Source: an uncultured Muribaculaceae bacterium (GTDB lineage Bacteria > Bacteroidota > Bacteroidia > Bacteroidales > Muribaculaceae). From it: DNA of 20,330 nucleotides. The stretch covers positions 1-20,330 of the forward strand of contig CAJUBL010000054.1 in the NCBI GenBank assembly GCA_910584665.1. Direction: 5' to 3'. Shown piece by piece: positions 1 to 6,357 of the stretch (positions are counted from its first letter, which is position 1; every line of letters begins with the position of its first letter). Both the position numbers and the translations under genes were made by a program. The notes below the pieces were generated by a model. It saw nothing but the letters and a program-made list of their open reading frames with translations. It made no database searches and had not been told where the DNA came from.

Positions 1-53
1 GCGTCTGCCTTACAAGCAGAGGGTCGGGGGTTCGAATCCCTCAGCGCCCACCA
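1..53 (+). tRNA. tRNA-Val (anticodon TAC), 3' part
   Basis: The window opens inside this tRNA. The anticodon arm is visible (stem 4-8 with 16-20, loop 9-15, anticodon TAC at 11-13, reading GTA valine codons). Next come the variable region (21-25), the T arm (26-42) with a standard TTCGAAT loop, the 3' acceptor strand (43-49), the discriminator A50 and an encoded CCA (51-53). The D arm and 5' acceptor strand lie outside the window, so acceptor pairing cannot be checked. The anticodon is clear. Confidence 0.9.
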
Positions 54-58
54 CCTGT

Positions 59-93
59 CGTCCGTTGCATTCCGACGGACGTTTCTGTTTTAT
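59..93 (+). terminator. Rho-independent terminator of the tRNA-Val transcript
   Basis: A perfect 7-base-pair GC-rich stem (CGTCCGT 59-65 with ACGGACG 75-81) with a 9-base loop is followed at once by a T-rich run (82-93). It lies 6 bases after the tRNA 3' end, which is where an intrinsic terminator belongs. Confidence 0.8.
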
Positions 94-142
94 ATGCCTT
101 AGTCTTTATTTCCGAAGTTTTTGATGAAATCTTGCGAAAACA

Positions 143-174
143 TTTGGCAGTTAGACCCGAAAACAGTACCTTTG
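143..174 (+). promoter_or_regulatory. Bacteroidetes-type promoter of rplU-rpmA
   Basis: TTTG at 143-146 and TACCTTTG at 167-174 are separated by exactly 20 bases. This matches the known Bacteroidetes primary sigma consensus (-33 TTTG, -7 TAnnTTTG). Transcription would begin near 179, giving an untranslated leader of about 95 bases before rplU. Confidence 0.8.
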
Positions 175-180
175 CATCGC

Positions 181-274
181 TTTTTATGCCGACCGGGCCC
201 GGAACAAGCGGCACTATGTCTGTGACAGAGGTTGCCCGCCTGGCGGATGTTAACTATAAACACTTAATTGACAG
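181..274 (+). promoter_or_regulatory. structured 5' leader of rplU (possible autoregulatory element)
   Basis: The roughly 95-base leader can form two compact hairpins. One pairs TGCCG (187-191) with CGGCA (209-213) around an inner CCG/CGG stem (193-195 with 200-202). The other region has CCGCC (236-240) next to GGCGG (242-246). Many ribosomal-protein operons are repressed by their own product binding such leaders, and some bacteria have a known L21 leader. I did not match this one to a described family, so the regulatory role is inference. Confidence 0.35.
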
Positions 275-595
275 ATGTTTGTAATTGTTGAAATTCAAGG
301 ACAGCAGTTCAAGGCCGAGGCCGGAAAGTTCTTGTATGTACATTATCTCGGTGATGAGAAAAAGGAAGGCGATACCGTAGAGTTCGACCGTGTTCTTCTT
401 GTAGACGCCGACGGTGCCGTTAAGGTAGGTGCTCCTACCGTTGAAGGAGCAAAAGTTGTTTGCGAGGTGAAGCGTTCTCTCGTGAAAGGTGACAAGGTGA
501 TTGTCTTCAAGAAGAAGCGTCGCAAAGGCTATCGCCGTAAAAACGGACATCGCCAGTACTTCACCCAGGTTGTGATCAAAGACGTAGTAGCTTAA
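275..595 (+). CDS. rplU: 50S ribosomal protein bL21
   Basis: A 106-residue ribosomal protein of the large subunit that binds 23S rRNA near L20. The start MFVIVEIQGQQFKAEAG and the basic C-terminal stretch with KKRRKGYRRKNGHRQ are characteristic of L21, and the length is the usual one. It is the first gene of the rplU-rpmA pair, 22 bases ahead of rpmA, and is read from the promoter at 143-174. The ATG at 275 gives the conserved N-terminus. Nothing is odd in the protein. Confidence 0.97.
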   Translation: MFVIVEIQGQQFKAEAGKFLYVHYLGDEKKEGDTVEFDRVLLVDADGAVKVGAPTVEGAKVVCEVKRSLVKGDKVIVFKKKRRKGYRRKNGHRQYFTQVVIKDVVA

Positions 596-617
596 AACCC
601 CTTAAAATCTTAAAGAA

Positions 618-878
618 ATGGCACATAAGAAAGGTGTAGGTAGTTCAAAGAACGGACGTGAGTCAGAGAGCAAACGACTCGGTGTTAAGATTTTCGGCGG
701 TCAGTATGCTAAAGCCGGCAACATCATCAAGCGTCAGCGTGGTACGGTTCATCATCCCGGTCTCAACGTAGGCATGGGTAAGGACCACACCATATATGCT
801 CTGGTTGATGGCACTGTGGTATTCACCCAGGGAAAGAACGGCCGTCAGTTCATCAACATACAGCCTGCCGAGGCATAA
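618..878 (+). CDS. rpmA: 50S ribosomal protein bL27
   Basis: An 86-residue ribosomal protein whose N-terminal tail reaches the peptidyl-transferase centre. The N-terminus MAHKKGVGSSKNGRESESKRLGVK and the following GNIIKRQRGT are classic L27 signatures. It starts directly with MAHKKG, so it lacks the cleaved N-terminal extension found in Firmicutes. It is co-transcribed with rplU and followed 28 bases later by a strong terminator, so the operon ends here. Confidence 0.97.
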   Translation: MAHKKGVGSSKNGRESESKRLGVKIFGGQYAKAGNIIKRQRGTVHHPGLNVGMGKDHTIYALVDGTVVFTQGKNGRQFINIQPAEA

Positions 879-906
879 GTAGTTGACTGAACGATAAATG
901 CTCACT

Positions 907-950
907 CAGCGGCTATTCGCTAAACAATGCGGATAGCCGCTGATTTATTT
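907..950 (+). terminator. Rho-independent terminator of rplU-rpmA
   Basis: A 14-base-pair stem with one G-T wobble (907-920 with 929-942) and an 8-base loop is followed by an A/T-rich tail (943-952). It sits 28 bases after the rpmA stop codon. Confidence 0.85.
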
Positions 951-999
951 ATTATGACGGCAGTCTGTGCCGATGTTGTTCTAAAAAATACAGATAAAG

Positions 1000-1031
1000 T
1001 TTGGCGGGGACAAAAAAATGTATTAACTTTG
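1000..1031 (+). promoter_or_regulatory. Bacteroidetes-type promoter of tRNA-Gly
   Basis: TTTG at 1000-1003 and TAACTTTG at 1024-1031 are 20 bases apart, the same geometry as the rplU promoter. Transcription would start near 1036, about 24 bases before the mature tRNA 5' end. Confidence 0.8.
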
Positions 1032-1059
1032 TCATACAGTTAAACCAGATCATTATCAC

Positions 1060-1132
1060 GCGGTAGTAGCTCAGTTGGTAGAGCATCAGCTTCCCAAGCT
1101 GAGGGTCGCGGGTTCGAGCCCCGTTTACCGCT
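1060..1132 (+). tRNA. tRNA-Gly (anticodon CCC)
   Basis: A complete 73-base cloverleaf. The acceptor strands are 1060-1066 and 1125-1131, with one G-T pair at the inner end. The D arm contains AGCTCAGTTGGTAGAGC. The anticodon stem is 1086-1090 with 1098-1102, around the loop TTCCCAA with anticodon CCC at 1093-1095 (GGG codons). The T arm is 1108-1124 with loop TTCGAGC, and the discriminator is T1132. CCA is not encoded. Confidence 0.96.
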
Positions 1133-1141
1133 CTCAGATGA

Positions 1142-1182
1142 GATACGGGCGACCTGTCTGTGATGGGCAGGCCGCCCGTATC
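1142..1182 (+). terminator. strong hairpin after tRNA-Gly, probable terminator without a T run
   Basis: A 10-base-pair outer stem (1142-1151 with 1173-1182) and a 4-base-pair inner stem (CCTG 1153-1156 with CAGG 1168-1171) flank an 11-base loop. The position, 9 bases after the tRNA, fits a terminator or processing hairpin. No T tract follows, so transcripts could read through into the SGNH gene at 1305, for which I saw no promoter of its own. Confidence 0.55.
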
Positions 1183-1304
1183 CGTCAAGTGGAGGCATAT
1201 CTGAATTTCATGTACACACCGGGTCTTATGAAGAGTGGATTTCATTGTAAATGATTTTTTCTACTGAGCTGTTTTTTCATTATAAACAATTAGCATAGGT
1301 AAAT

Positions 1305-1961
1305 ATGAAATTACGTAGTATATCGGTATTGTTGGCTGTAATATTTTCGGCTATCAGTCTGCTTGCCGATGGTGGGGTTATGTGTGTGTTCGGTGACAGT
1401 TATGTAAGGAATCACCGTTGTCCTGTTTCGGAAACATGGCATGCAAAGGTAGCCGTGCGTCTTGGCTTGAAATACGTGAACTGCGGCGTGAACGGTAATT
1501 GTGTTGCTTTTGACCGTACTGATGAGGGGTATGGCAGGGCTATGGTCGACAGGGTTGATGAATTGCCGGATTCGGCAGATGTTATCATCATCATTGCCGG
1601 TCACAATGATGCCGGTATGATTGCTCATGTCAAGGATTGCAGTATAGAGCAGTTTTCTTTAAATCTTGACCGTATGCTTAAATCTCTCAGGAGTTCCTAT
1701 CCTGATGCTGCCATAGGTTATGTGACCCCATGGCATGTTGACAGGGCCGGTTTCGCTGAGGTGATATCTGAGATAAGGCGGGTATGTGCCGATAATGCTG
1801 TTCCTGTGCTTGATTCGGCGTCATGCGGTATAGATGTAAACAATGTGAAATTTCGGGAACGATATTTTCAGGGTATAAACGACACAGCCCATCTCAATAA
1901 CGATGGACATGATCTGTTGGTCGGGTGGGGTCTGACATTTGTGGAGAGTCTATTGCCTTGA
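1305..1961 (+). CDS. secreted SGNH/GDSL-family hydrolase (probable carbohydrate esterase)
   Basis: A 218-residue hydrolase of the SGNH fold that probably removes acyl groups from a glycan. A signal peptide spans residues 1-21 (basic start, hydrophobic core, LLA-D). Block I is GDS with the nucleophile Ser32, and NCGVNG (59-64) supplies the block II glycine. GHND (99-102) supplies the block III Asn, and D193-x-x-H196 is the remaining part of the catalytic triad. The single-domain length is normal for the family. It converges on the regulator gene and overlaps its 3' end by 12 bases. The position at the PUL edge suggests a secreted or periplasmic acetylesterase, but the substrate cannot be read from the sequence. 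A thioesterase or lysophospholipase-like activity is the alternative. Confidence 0.85.
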   Translation: MKLRSISVLLAVIFSAISLLADGGVMCVFGDSYVRNHRCPVSETWHAKVAVRLGLKYVNCGVNGNCVAFDRTDEGYGRAMVDRVDELPDSADVIIIIAGHNDAGMIAHVKDCSIEQFSLNLDRMLKSLRSSYPDAAIGYVTPWHVDRAGFAEVISEIRRVCADNAVPVLDSASCGIDVNNVKFRERYFQGINDTAHLNNDGHDLLVGWGLTFVESLLP

Positions 1962-4900
1962 CAATCTTTTAATAAACTGCGATGGTGACATCCCGTATTC
2001 ATCTTTGAAGCAGTTCCGGAAATAACCGATATCGTTGAATCCGCAGGAATATGCCGCTTCAGAGACATTGTATCCGTCATTAAGCAGTTCATGACCTCTT
2101 GTAAGTCTTATTTTACGTATGAATTCATTGCCAGACATTCCTGTCAGACTCTTTATCTTTCTGTAAAGTGTTGAATGACTCATGTTTAGAGCATCCTGCA
2201 TATATGACATATCTAGTTCCGGCAGAGTGAGATTGTCCTCTACGATCCGTGTGAATCTGTGTATAAATTCCTCATCGAGTCTGCTGAGTCTCAGTACAGG
2301 AGCGGGGCCCTTGGCATCGTCTTTTTGTATGACGGATGTGTCTGTTACGGATCCTTCGCCTTTTACATGTGACGATATGACTGACGCAAGCAGTTTCCGC
2401 GATTCAAGAATATTGTGTATCCGGCTTATCAATAGTCTGGCACTGAAAGGTTTGGTGAGATATGAATCGGCTCCTATCTCGTAGCCTGCCTCTTTGTCCT
2501 GAATGGAATCCTTGGCAGTGAGGAGTATGACCGGTATATGACTTGTTCTTATATCTTCTTTAATGATCCTGCATAGTTCCATCCCATCCATTACCGGCAT
2601 CATTATATCGCTTATGATCACATCAGGAATATACTTCTTGGCGAGATCGGCTCCTTCCTGCCCGTTGGTTGCCGTATGTACCTGATATTTCGCTTGCAGC
2701 GATGATTCGATGTATTCGCGGATGTCATCGTTGTCCTCTACTACAAGGACTACGGGCTGTCTGTCCGGATTCTCATCGTCGCGATGTTCAGGTATTTCCG
2801 CAGGTTTATCCTTAGTGTTTTCCTTATGTAATGCCTCGGGATAGGTGTTGTCAGTCTTAAGTCTGAATGTGAATACCGTGCCCTTGCCTATCTTGCTGTC
2901 TACCGACAGAGAGCCTTCATGCAGATCGGATAATGATCTGACAAGAGCAAGTCCTATACCTGTGCCGGAAGCCTGATGTTTCCCGTCTGCCTGATAATAT
3001 CTGTCGAATATATGTGGCAGCGCTTTCTCATCAATACCATAACCGGTATCGGCTACAGCTATCTCGACAAAATGCTCGTCGTTTACGGTCTGCTGTCCGA
3101 GGCTCAGTTCGATAGATCCTTCGGGGGTATATTTCATCGCGTTGCTCAGCAGGTTGTTAAGTATTGTATGGATAATATCGCTGTCAAAGTAGATGTCTGG
3201 GATGTTGTTGTTGATATTAAGGCTGATAGAGACTTTTTCATTGTGATTCAGTTCCTTGTATCTCAAGCCGATCTCCATCACCACAGGCGCGATCTGTCCT
3301 TTTGCGACAGCAAGCCGTCTGTTCTGGGTCTCAGTTTTGCGGAATTCAAGGATCTGGTTGATGAGATTCAGTAGTCGCAGAGCGCTTGAATGTATGGTCT
3401 TTATACGTTTTTTATATGTATCAGGAAGCTGTCTGTCAGTGACAAGGTCTTCCAGCGGACCGAGAATGAGAGTCAGCGGAGTGCGGAGTTCATGTGTTAT
3501 GTTTGTATAGAAGCGAAGACGCTCGTTGTTGAGCTGCTGGTCATCGATGCTCTTGCGACGTTCCATTTCAAGAGAATTTTTAAGCAACAGGCGGTGCTTG
3601 TAAACGCGGATCACAATATAGACAATCCCGATGATCACCAGTATATAGAACAGCTTGGCATACCATGTCAGCCATATCGGAGGGGTTACAATTATTTTAA
3701 GTACGGAAATGTTTGAATCACTCCAGTCCTGATTTCTCATGCGTGCGCGTACCTTGAAAATATATCTGCCGGGAGCGAGATTGCGTAAGAGGGCCTCGTG
3801 TTCGCGTCCTGCCATAATCCAGTCATTGTCAAGGCCCTCGACTGTGTAGGCATATTCGACAATGCGGCTCTGTGAATAGTCGGGTACTGAGAATAAGATT
3901 CGCAGGGAATTCATATCGTATGGAATTCTTATCTCTCTGTCCCCGTTCATGCCGGTCAGGATATTGTCAATATCTTTCTGTGGCGTGACTATACTCTGGC
4001 ATTCCACAATCTGTATGGGTATTCTCTCTTCGATATTCGGAAAATGTTCAGGTCTGAACATGCATATTCCGTTGAGTGATCCGAAATATAGATTCCCATC
4101 GGCCGTCCGGCACGCCGCCCGGTCCATGAAACTGCTGTGCGGAAGGCCGTCATGATAATCGTAGTTTTCGATCTTTGAATTGTCCTTGTTCCATTTAGAT
4201 AGCCCGATGTTGGTGCTGAACCATATGTTGTTCTTTGCATCTTCCTGTAATGCCTTGATGTGTATGTCGTTAAGCCCAGAGTCGTAATCGTAGTTCACTA
4301 TGTTCAGGGGTTGATCAGTGTCTCTGACAAGGCTCAGTCCGTCCTGACCTGCAATCCACATCCATCCGCGTGAATCGATATATAACTGTTTCACGGCATT
4401 CGAGCATAGACCATGAGCGTTGTCCAGATGTGACTGCACATTACCCTCCCGGTCGAATATGAAGACTCCGTTACCGTAGGTGCCGATCCACAGCTTGCCC
4501 TGCGGGTCTACTGCGATTCCGTTGGGAATAAGGTTGGATATTGCAGCAGATATTTTCTCAAGTTTGCGTATTTCTCCTCCGGAATATTCAAACAGACCGT
4601 CCTGCATGCCGAGTAGGACAGTGTTGTCTGGTATTATGGCATAGCTGTTGGCATAATTACGGTCGCCAGGCGCGCTTATGCGCCGGACATTTCCGCTATT
4701 GACGTTCAGACTGAATATGCCGTCCTCAAATGAGCTCAATAGCAGTTCGTCGCCGGTTCTGATCAGAGCGCATATGTTTCCACGTGTGCTTTTTAGATAA
4801 GATGACAGATTATAGATACGTTTTATCTTGCTATCGGCAAACAGGACTACTTCATTTTCACCTCCCGCCCACACATTGTCTTCATTGTCGGAATATATGG

Positions 4901-6041
4901 TCCATACCGGTTTTTCCCTGACGTAGCTGTCTTTAGTTGAGAAATAGGGAAGAAGGCTGAACTCCGGCTGTGTGCGGCTTATGAAATCAAGACCCTCGCT
5001 GTAATTGCCGATCCATATGTTGCCGAATGTGTCCTGAAACACACTGTGTACATTTACCGACGATATGCCGTTGCGGTCGCCGTTGGATGACAGTATGGTA
5101 AACTTAAGCCTGTGGGGGTTGGACAGTGACAGATCCCGTATATCAAGTATGCAGACGCCCCCTATGTCGCTCCCGATCCATAACAGGCCGTTGTCTGATT
5201 CCATTATTGAATATACATTATGTGTGTCCAGTGCCCCTGTGCCTGAGCTGTCGTGTGAGAATGTGGAGAAAGTTCCGGTACCCGGATTGAAGAGCGCCAG
5301 TCCGCAGTCTGTTCCAAGCCATATGTTTTTATATCGGTCAATAAGAATGTCTTTTACGTTATTGCCCGGAAGGCTGTTGCGGTTGCCTGTCTCGTGAATG
5401 AAGCTTGTGATCTTTTTCTGTTTGAGGTTTACCACACTGAATCCGTAATTGGCATGACCTATGTACAGATTGCCCTGACCGTCATCGGCGATGCTTCGGA
5501 ATGTCATCGGCAATCCCGGGAGGTCTTCCTGCCGGTATACTGTGTATTGTTTTTCTGTCGTATTGCAGTGCAGTATGAAGTCATAGTGATTGACTATGTA
5601 TATACCTCCGTCGGCGGCTCTGCCGAAATCCACGACGTTCAGAATGCCGAGATCCTGCGGCAGTTCCGGGTCTTCGAATCTGCCGGTCCTGCAGTCGAGC
5701 ACGTTCAGTCCTTTCTTGGAGCCGATCCATAGCATGTCGGTCCTGTCATCATAAAACAGCGCGTTGATCGAATTGCCTTCCAGTGCTGTGTTGCGTTCAC
5801 TGAACAGTTTGAAATTTTCTCCGTCAAACCTGTTGAGCCCGGCTTCGGTACCGATCCATATGAACCCGTGCTGATCCTGTGCTATGGCAGTCACGAAATT
5901 ATTTGACAGGCCGTCCCTTAGTCCTATGTGCTCGATCACGATCGGGGATTCAATATCATCCCCCTTGATGTATAGTGTACTTATAAAGGCAGACAATATC
6001 AGGAAAGCGTATCTCATTGTGTGATATTTACTGATTATCAT
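1950..6041 (-). CDS. hybrid two-component system sensor kinase/response regulator (HTCS) with AraC-type output
   Basis: A 1363-residue one-protein sensor and regulator typical of Bacteroidetes PULs. A signal sequence lies near residues 9-27, and the in-frame Met9 (6017) is a plausible alternative start. Residues about 30-710 are a periplasmic two-component propeller with many WIG-type Reg_prop repeats, for example IWIGTEAGLNRF and LWIGTYGNGVF. A Y_Y_Y domain follows at about 720-787 and one membrane helix at about 794-814. The cytoplasmic part has HisKA with H-box ITHELRTP (His850), HATPase with SNAMKYTPEG and GTGIGL, and a receiver with phospho-acceptor Asp1145 (SDIMMP) and KPF. An AraC-type double helix-turn-helix occupies about 1260-1363. 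All signalling residues are intact. The propeller should bind an oligosaccharide in the periplasm, and the AraC domain should activate the adjacent susC and enzyme promoters. It is divergent from susC. Confidence 0.95.
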   Translation of the reverse strand: MIISKYHTMRYAFLILSAFISTLYIKGDDIESPIVIEHIGLRDGLSNNFVTAIAQDQHGFIWIGTEAGLNRFDGENFKLFSERNTALEGNSINALFYDDRTDMLWIGSKKGLNVLDCRTGRFEDPELPQDLGILNVVDFGRAADGGIYIVNHYDFILHCNTTEKQYTVYRQEDLPGLPMTFRSIADDGQGNLYIGHANYGFSVVNLKQKKITSFIHETGNRNSLPGNNVKDILIDRYKNIWLGTDCGLALFNPGTGTFSTFSHDSSGTGALDTHNVYSIMESDNGLLWIGSDIGGVCILDIRDLSLSNPHRLKFTILSSNGDRNGISSVNVHSVFQDTFGNIWIGNYSEGLDFISRTQPEFSLLPYFSTKDSYVREKPVWTIYSDNEDNVWAGGENEVVLFADSKIKRIYNLSSYLKSTRGNICALIRTGDELLLSSFEDGIFSLNVNSGNVRRISAPGDRNYANSYAIIPDNTVLLGMQDGLFEYSGGEIRKLEKISAAISNLIPNGIAVDPQGKLWIGTYGNGVFIFDREGNVQSHLDNAHGLCSNAVKQLYIDSRGWMWIAGQDGLSLVRDTDQPLNIVNYDYDSGLNDIHIKALQEDAKNNIWFSTNIGLSKWNKDNSKIENYDYHDGLPHSSFMDRAACRTADGNLYFGSLNGICMFRPEHFPNIEERIPIQIVECQSIVTPQKDIDNILTGMNGDREIRIPYDMNSLRILFSVPDYSQSRIVEYAYTVEGLDNDWIMAGREHEALLRNLAPGRYIFKVRARMRNQDWSDSNISVLKIIVTPPIWLTWYAKLFYILVIIGIVYIVIRVYKHRLLLKNSLEMERRKSIDDQQLNNERLRFYTNITHELRTPLTLILGPLEDLVTDRQLPDTYKKRIKTIHSSALRLLNLINQILEFRKTETQNRRLAVAKGQIAPVVMEIGLRYKELNHNEKVSISLNINNNIPDIYFDSDIIHTILNNLLSNAMKYTPEGSIELSLGQQTVNDEHFVEIAVADTGYGIDEKALPHIFDRYYQADGKHQASGTGIGLALVRSLSDLHEGSLSVDSKIGKGTVFTFRLKTDNTYPEALHKENTKDKPAEIPEHRDDENPDRQPVVLVVEDNDDIREYIESSLQAKYQVHTATNGQEGADLAKKYIPDVIISDIMMPVMDGMELCRIIKEDIRTSHIPVILLTAKDSIQDKEAGYEIGADSYLTKPFSARLLISRIHNILESRKLLASVISSHVKGEGSVTDTSVIQKDDAKGPAPVLRLSRLDEEFIHRFTRIVEDNLTLPELDMSYMQDALNMSHSTLYRKIKSLTGMSGNEFIRKIRLTRGHELLNDGYNVSEAAYSCGFNDIGYFRNCFKDEYGMSPSQFIKRLSRQ

Positions 6042-6078
6042 TTTTTATTTATCCGGGCTGGAGTACTTTGTACACAGT

Positions 6079-6086
6079 CAAAGATA
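6079..6086 (-). promoter_or_regulatory. -7 element of the HTCS gene promoter
   Basis: Read on the minus strand this is TATCTTTG, a full match to TAnnTTTG. It lies 38 bases before the HTCS start codon at 6041. No good TTTG lies 20 bases further upstream (the bases there read GGTA), so the promoter may be weak. Confidence 0.5.
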
Positions 6087-6123
6087 CGCAAAAAAACGGT
6101 TATAATTACCCTGTTGTGCCGGA

Positions 6124-6281
6124 ATGAACGATTTACCGTCAGAATTGAACTGTCAGCCTCTGTTCTGTCCGCTGTTCCGGTGTATGCGGCGGCATACTAC
6201 CATGTGATTGCCGGTAAAGTACTGCCAGACCTTGATCGGGGGTAAGTCGTTCATTGAAACATTTATTGTCATTTATGAACG
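6124..6281. repeat. three copies of ATGAACG in the divergent HTCS/susC control region
   Basis: ATGAACG is found at 6124-6130 and 6275-6281 on the plus strand and at 6248-6254 on the minus strand. The first two in position extend to a 9-base inverted pair (AATGAACGA 6123-6131 with TCGTTCATT 6247-6255). Recurring short words between a regulator and its target operon are typical of transcription-factor sites. Binding by the HTCS is inference. Confidence 0.4.
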
Positions 6282-6299
6282 GAATCTCATGTTCCGTTC
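6260..6299 (+). promoter_or_regulatory. candidate operator upstream of susC
   Basis: Two CATTTAT repeats (6260-6266, 6270-6276) lie one helical turn apart. They run directly into a perfect 8-base inverted repeat, GAACGGAA (6277-6284) with TTCCGTTC (6292-6299), separated by 7 bases. The site ends 13 bases before the susC -7 element and covers the place where a -33 box would be. That suits an activator replacing a poor -33 contact. The HTCS AraC domain is the natural candidate binder. Confidence 0.45.
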
Positions 6300-6312
6300 T
6301 GAATACAGGTGT

Positions 6313-6320
6313 TATTTTTG
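6313..6320 (+). promoter_or_regulatory. -7 element of the susCD promoter
   Basis: TATTTTTG matches TAnnTTTG and sits 37 bases before the susC start. The bases 20 upstream (ATGT, 6289-6292) are a poor -33 box, which is consistent with an activator-dependent PUL promoter. Confidence 0.55.
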
Positions 6321-6357
6321 TGCCGAAAAGCAATAACAACTTTTAACCAATTTAATA

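Noticed and set aside
6164..6183. Possible additional operator (TGTTCCGG, similar to TGTTCCGT)
   Set aside because: It is a partial match without a second arm, so chance similarity is the simpler reading.
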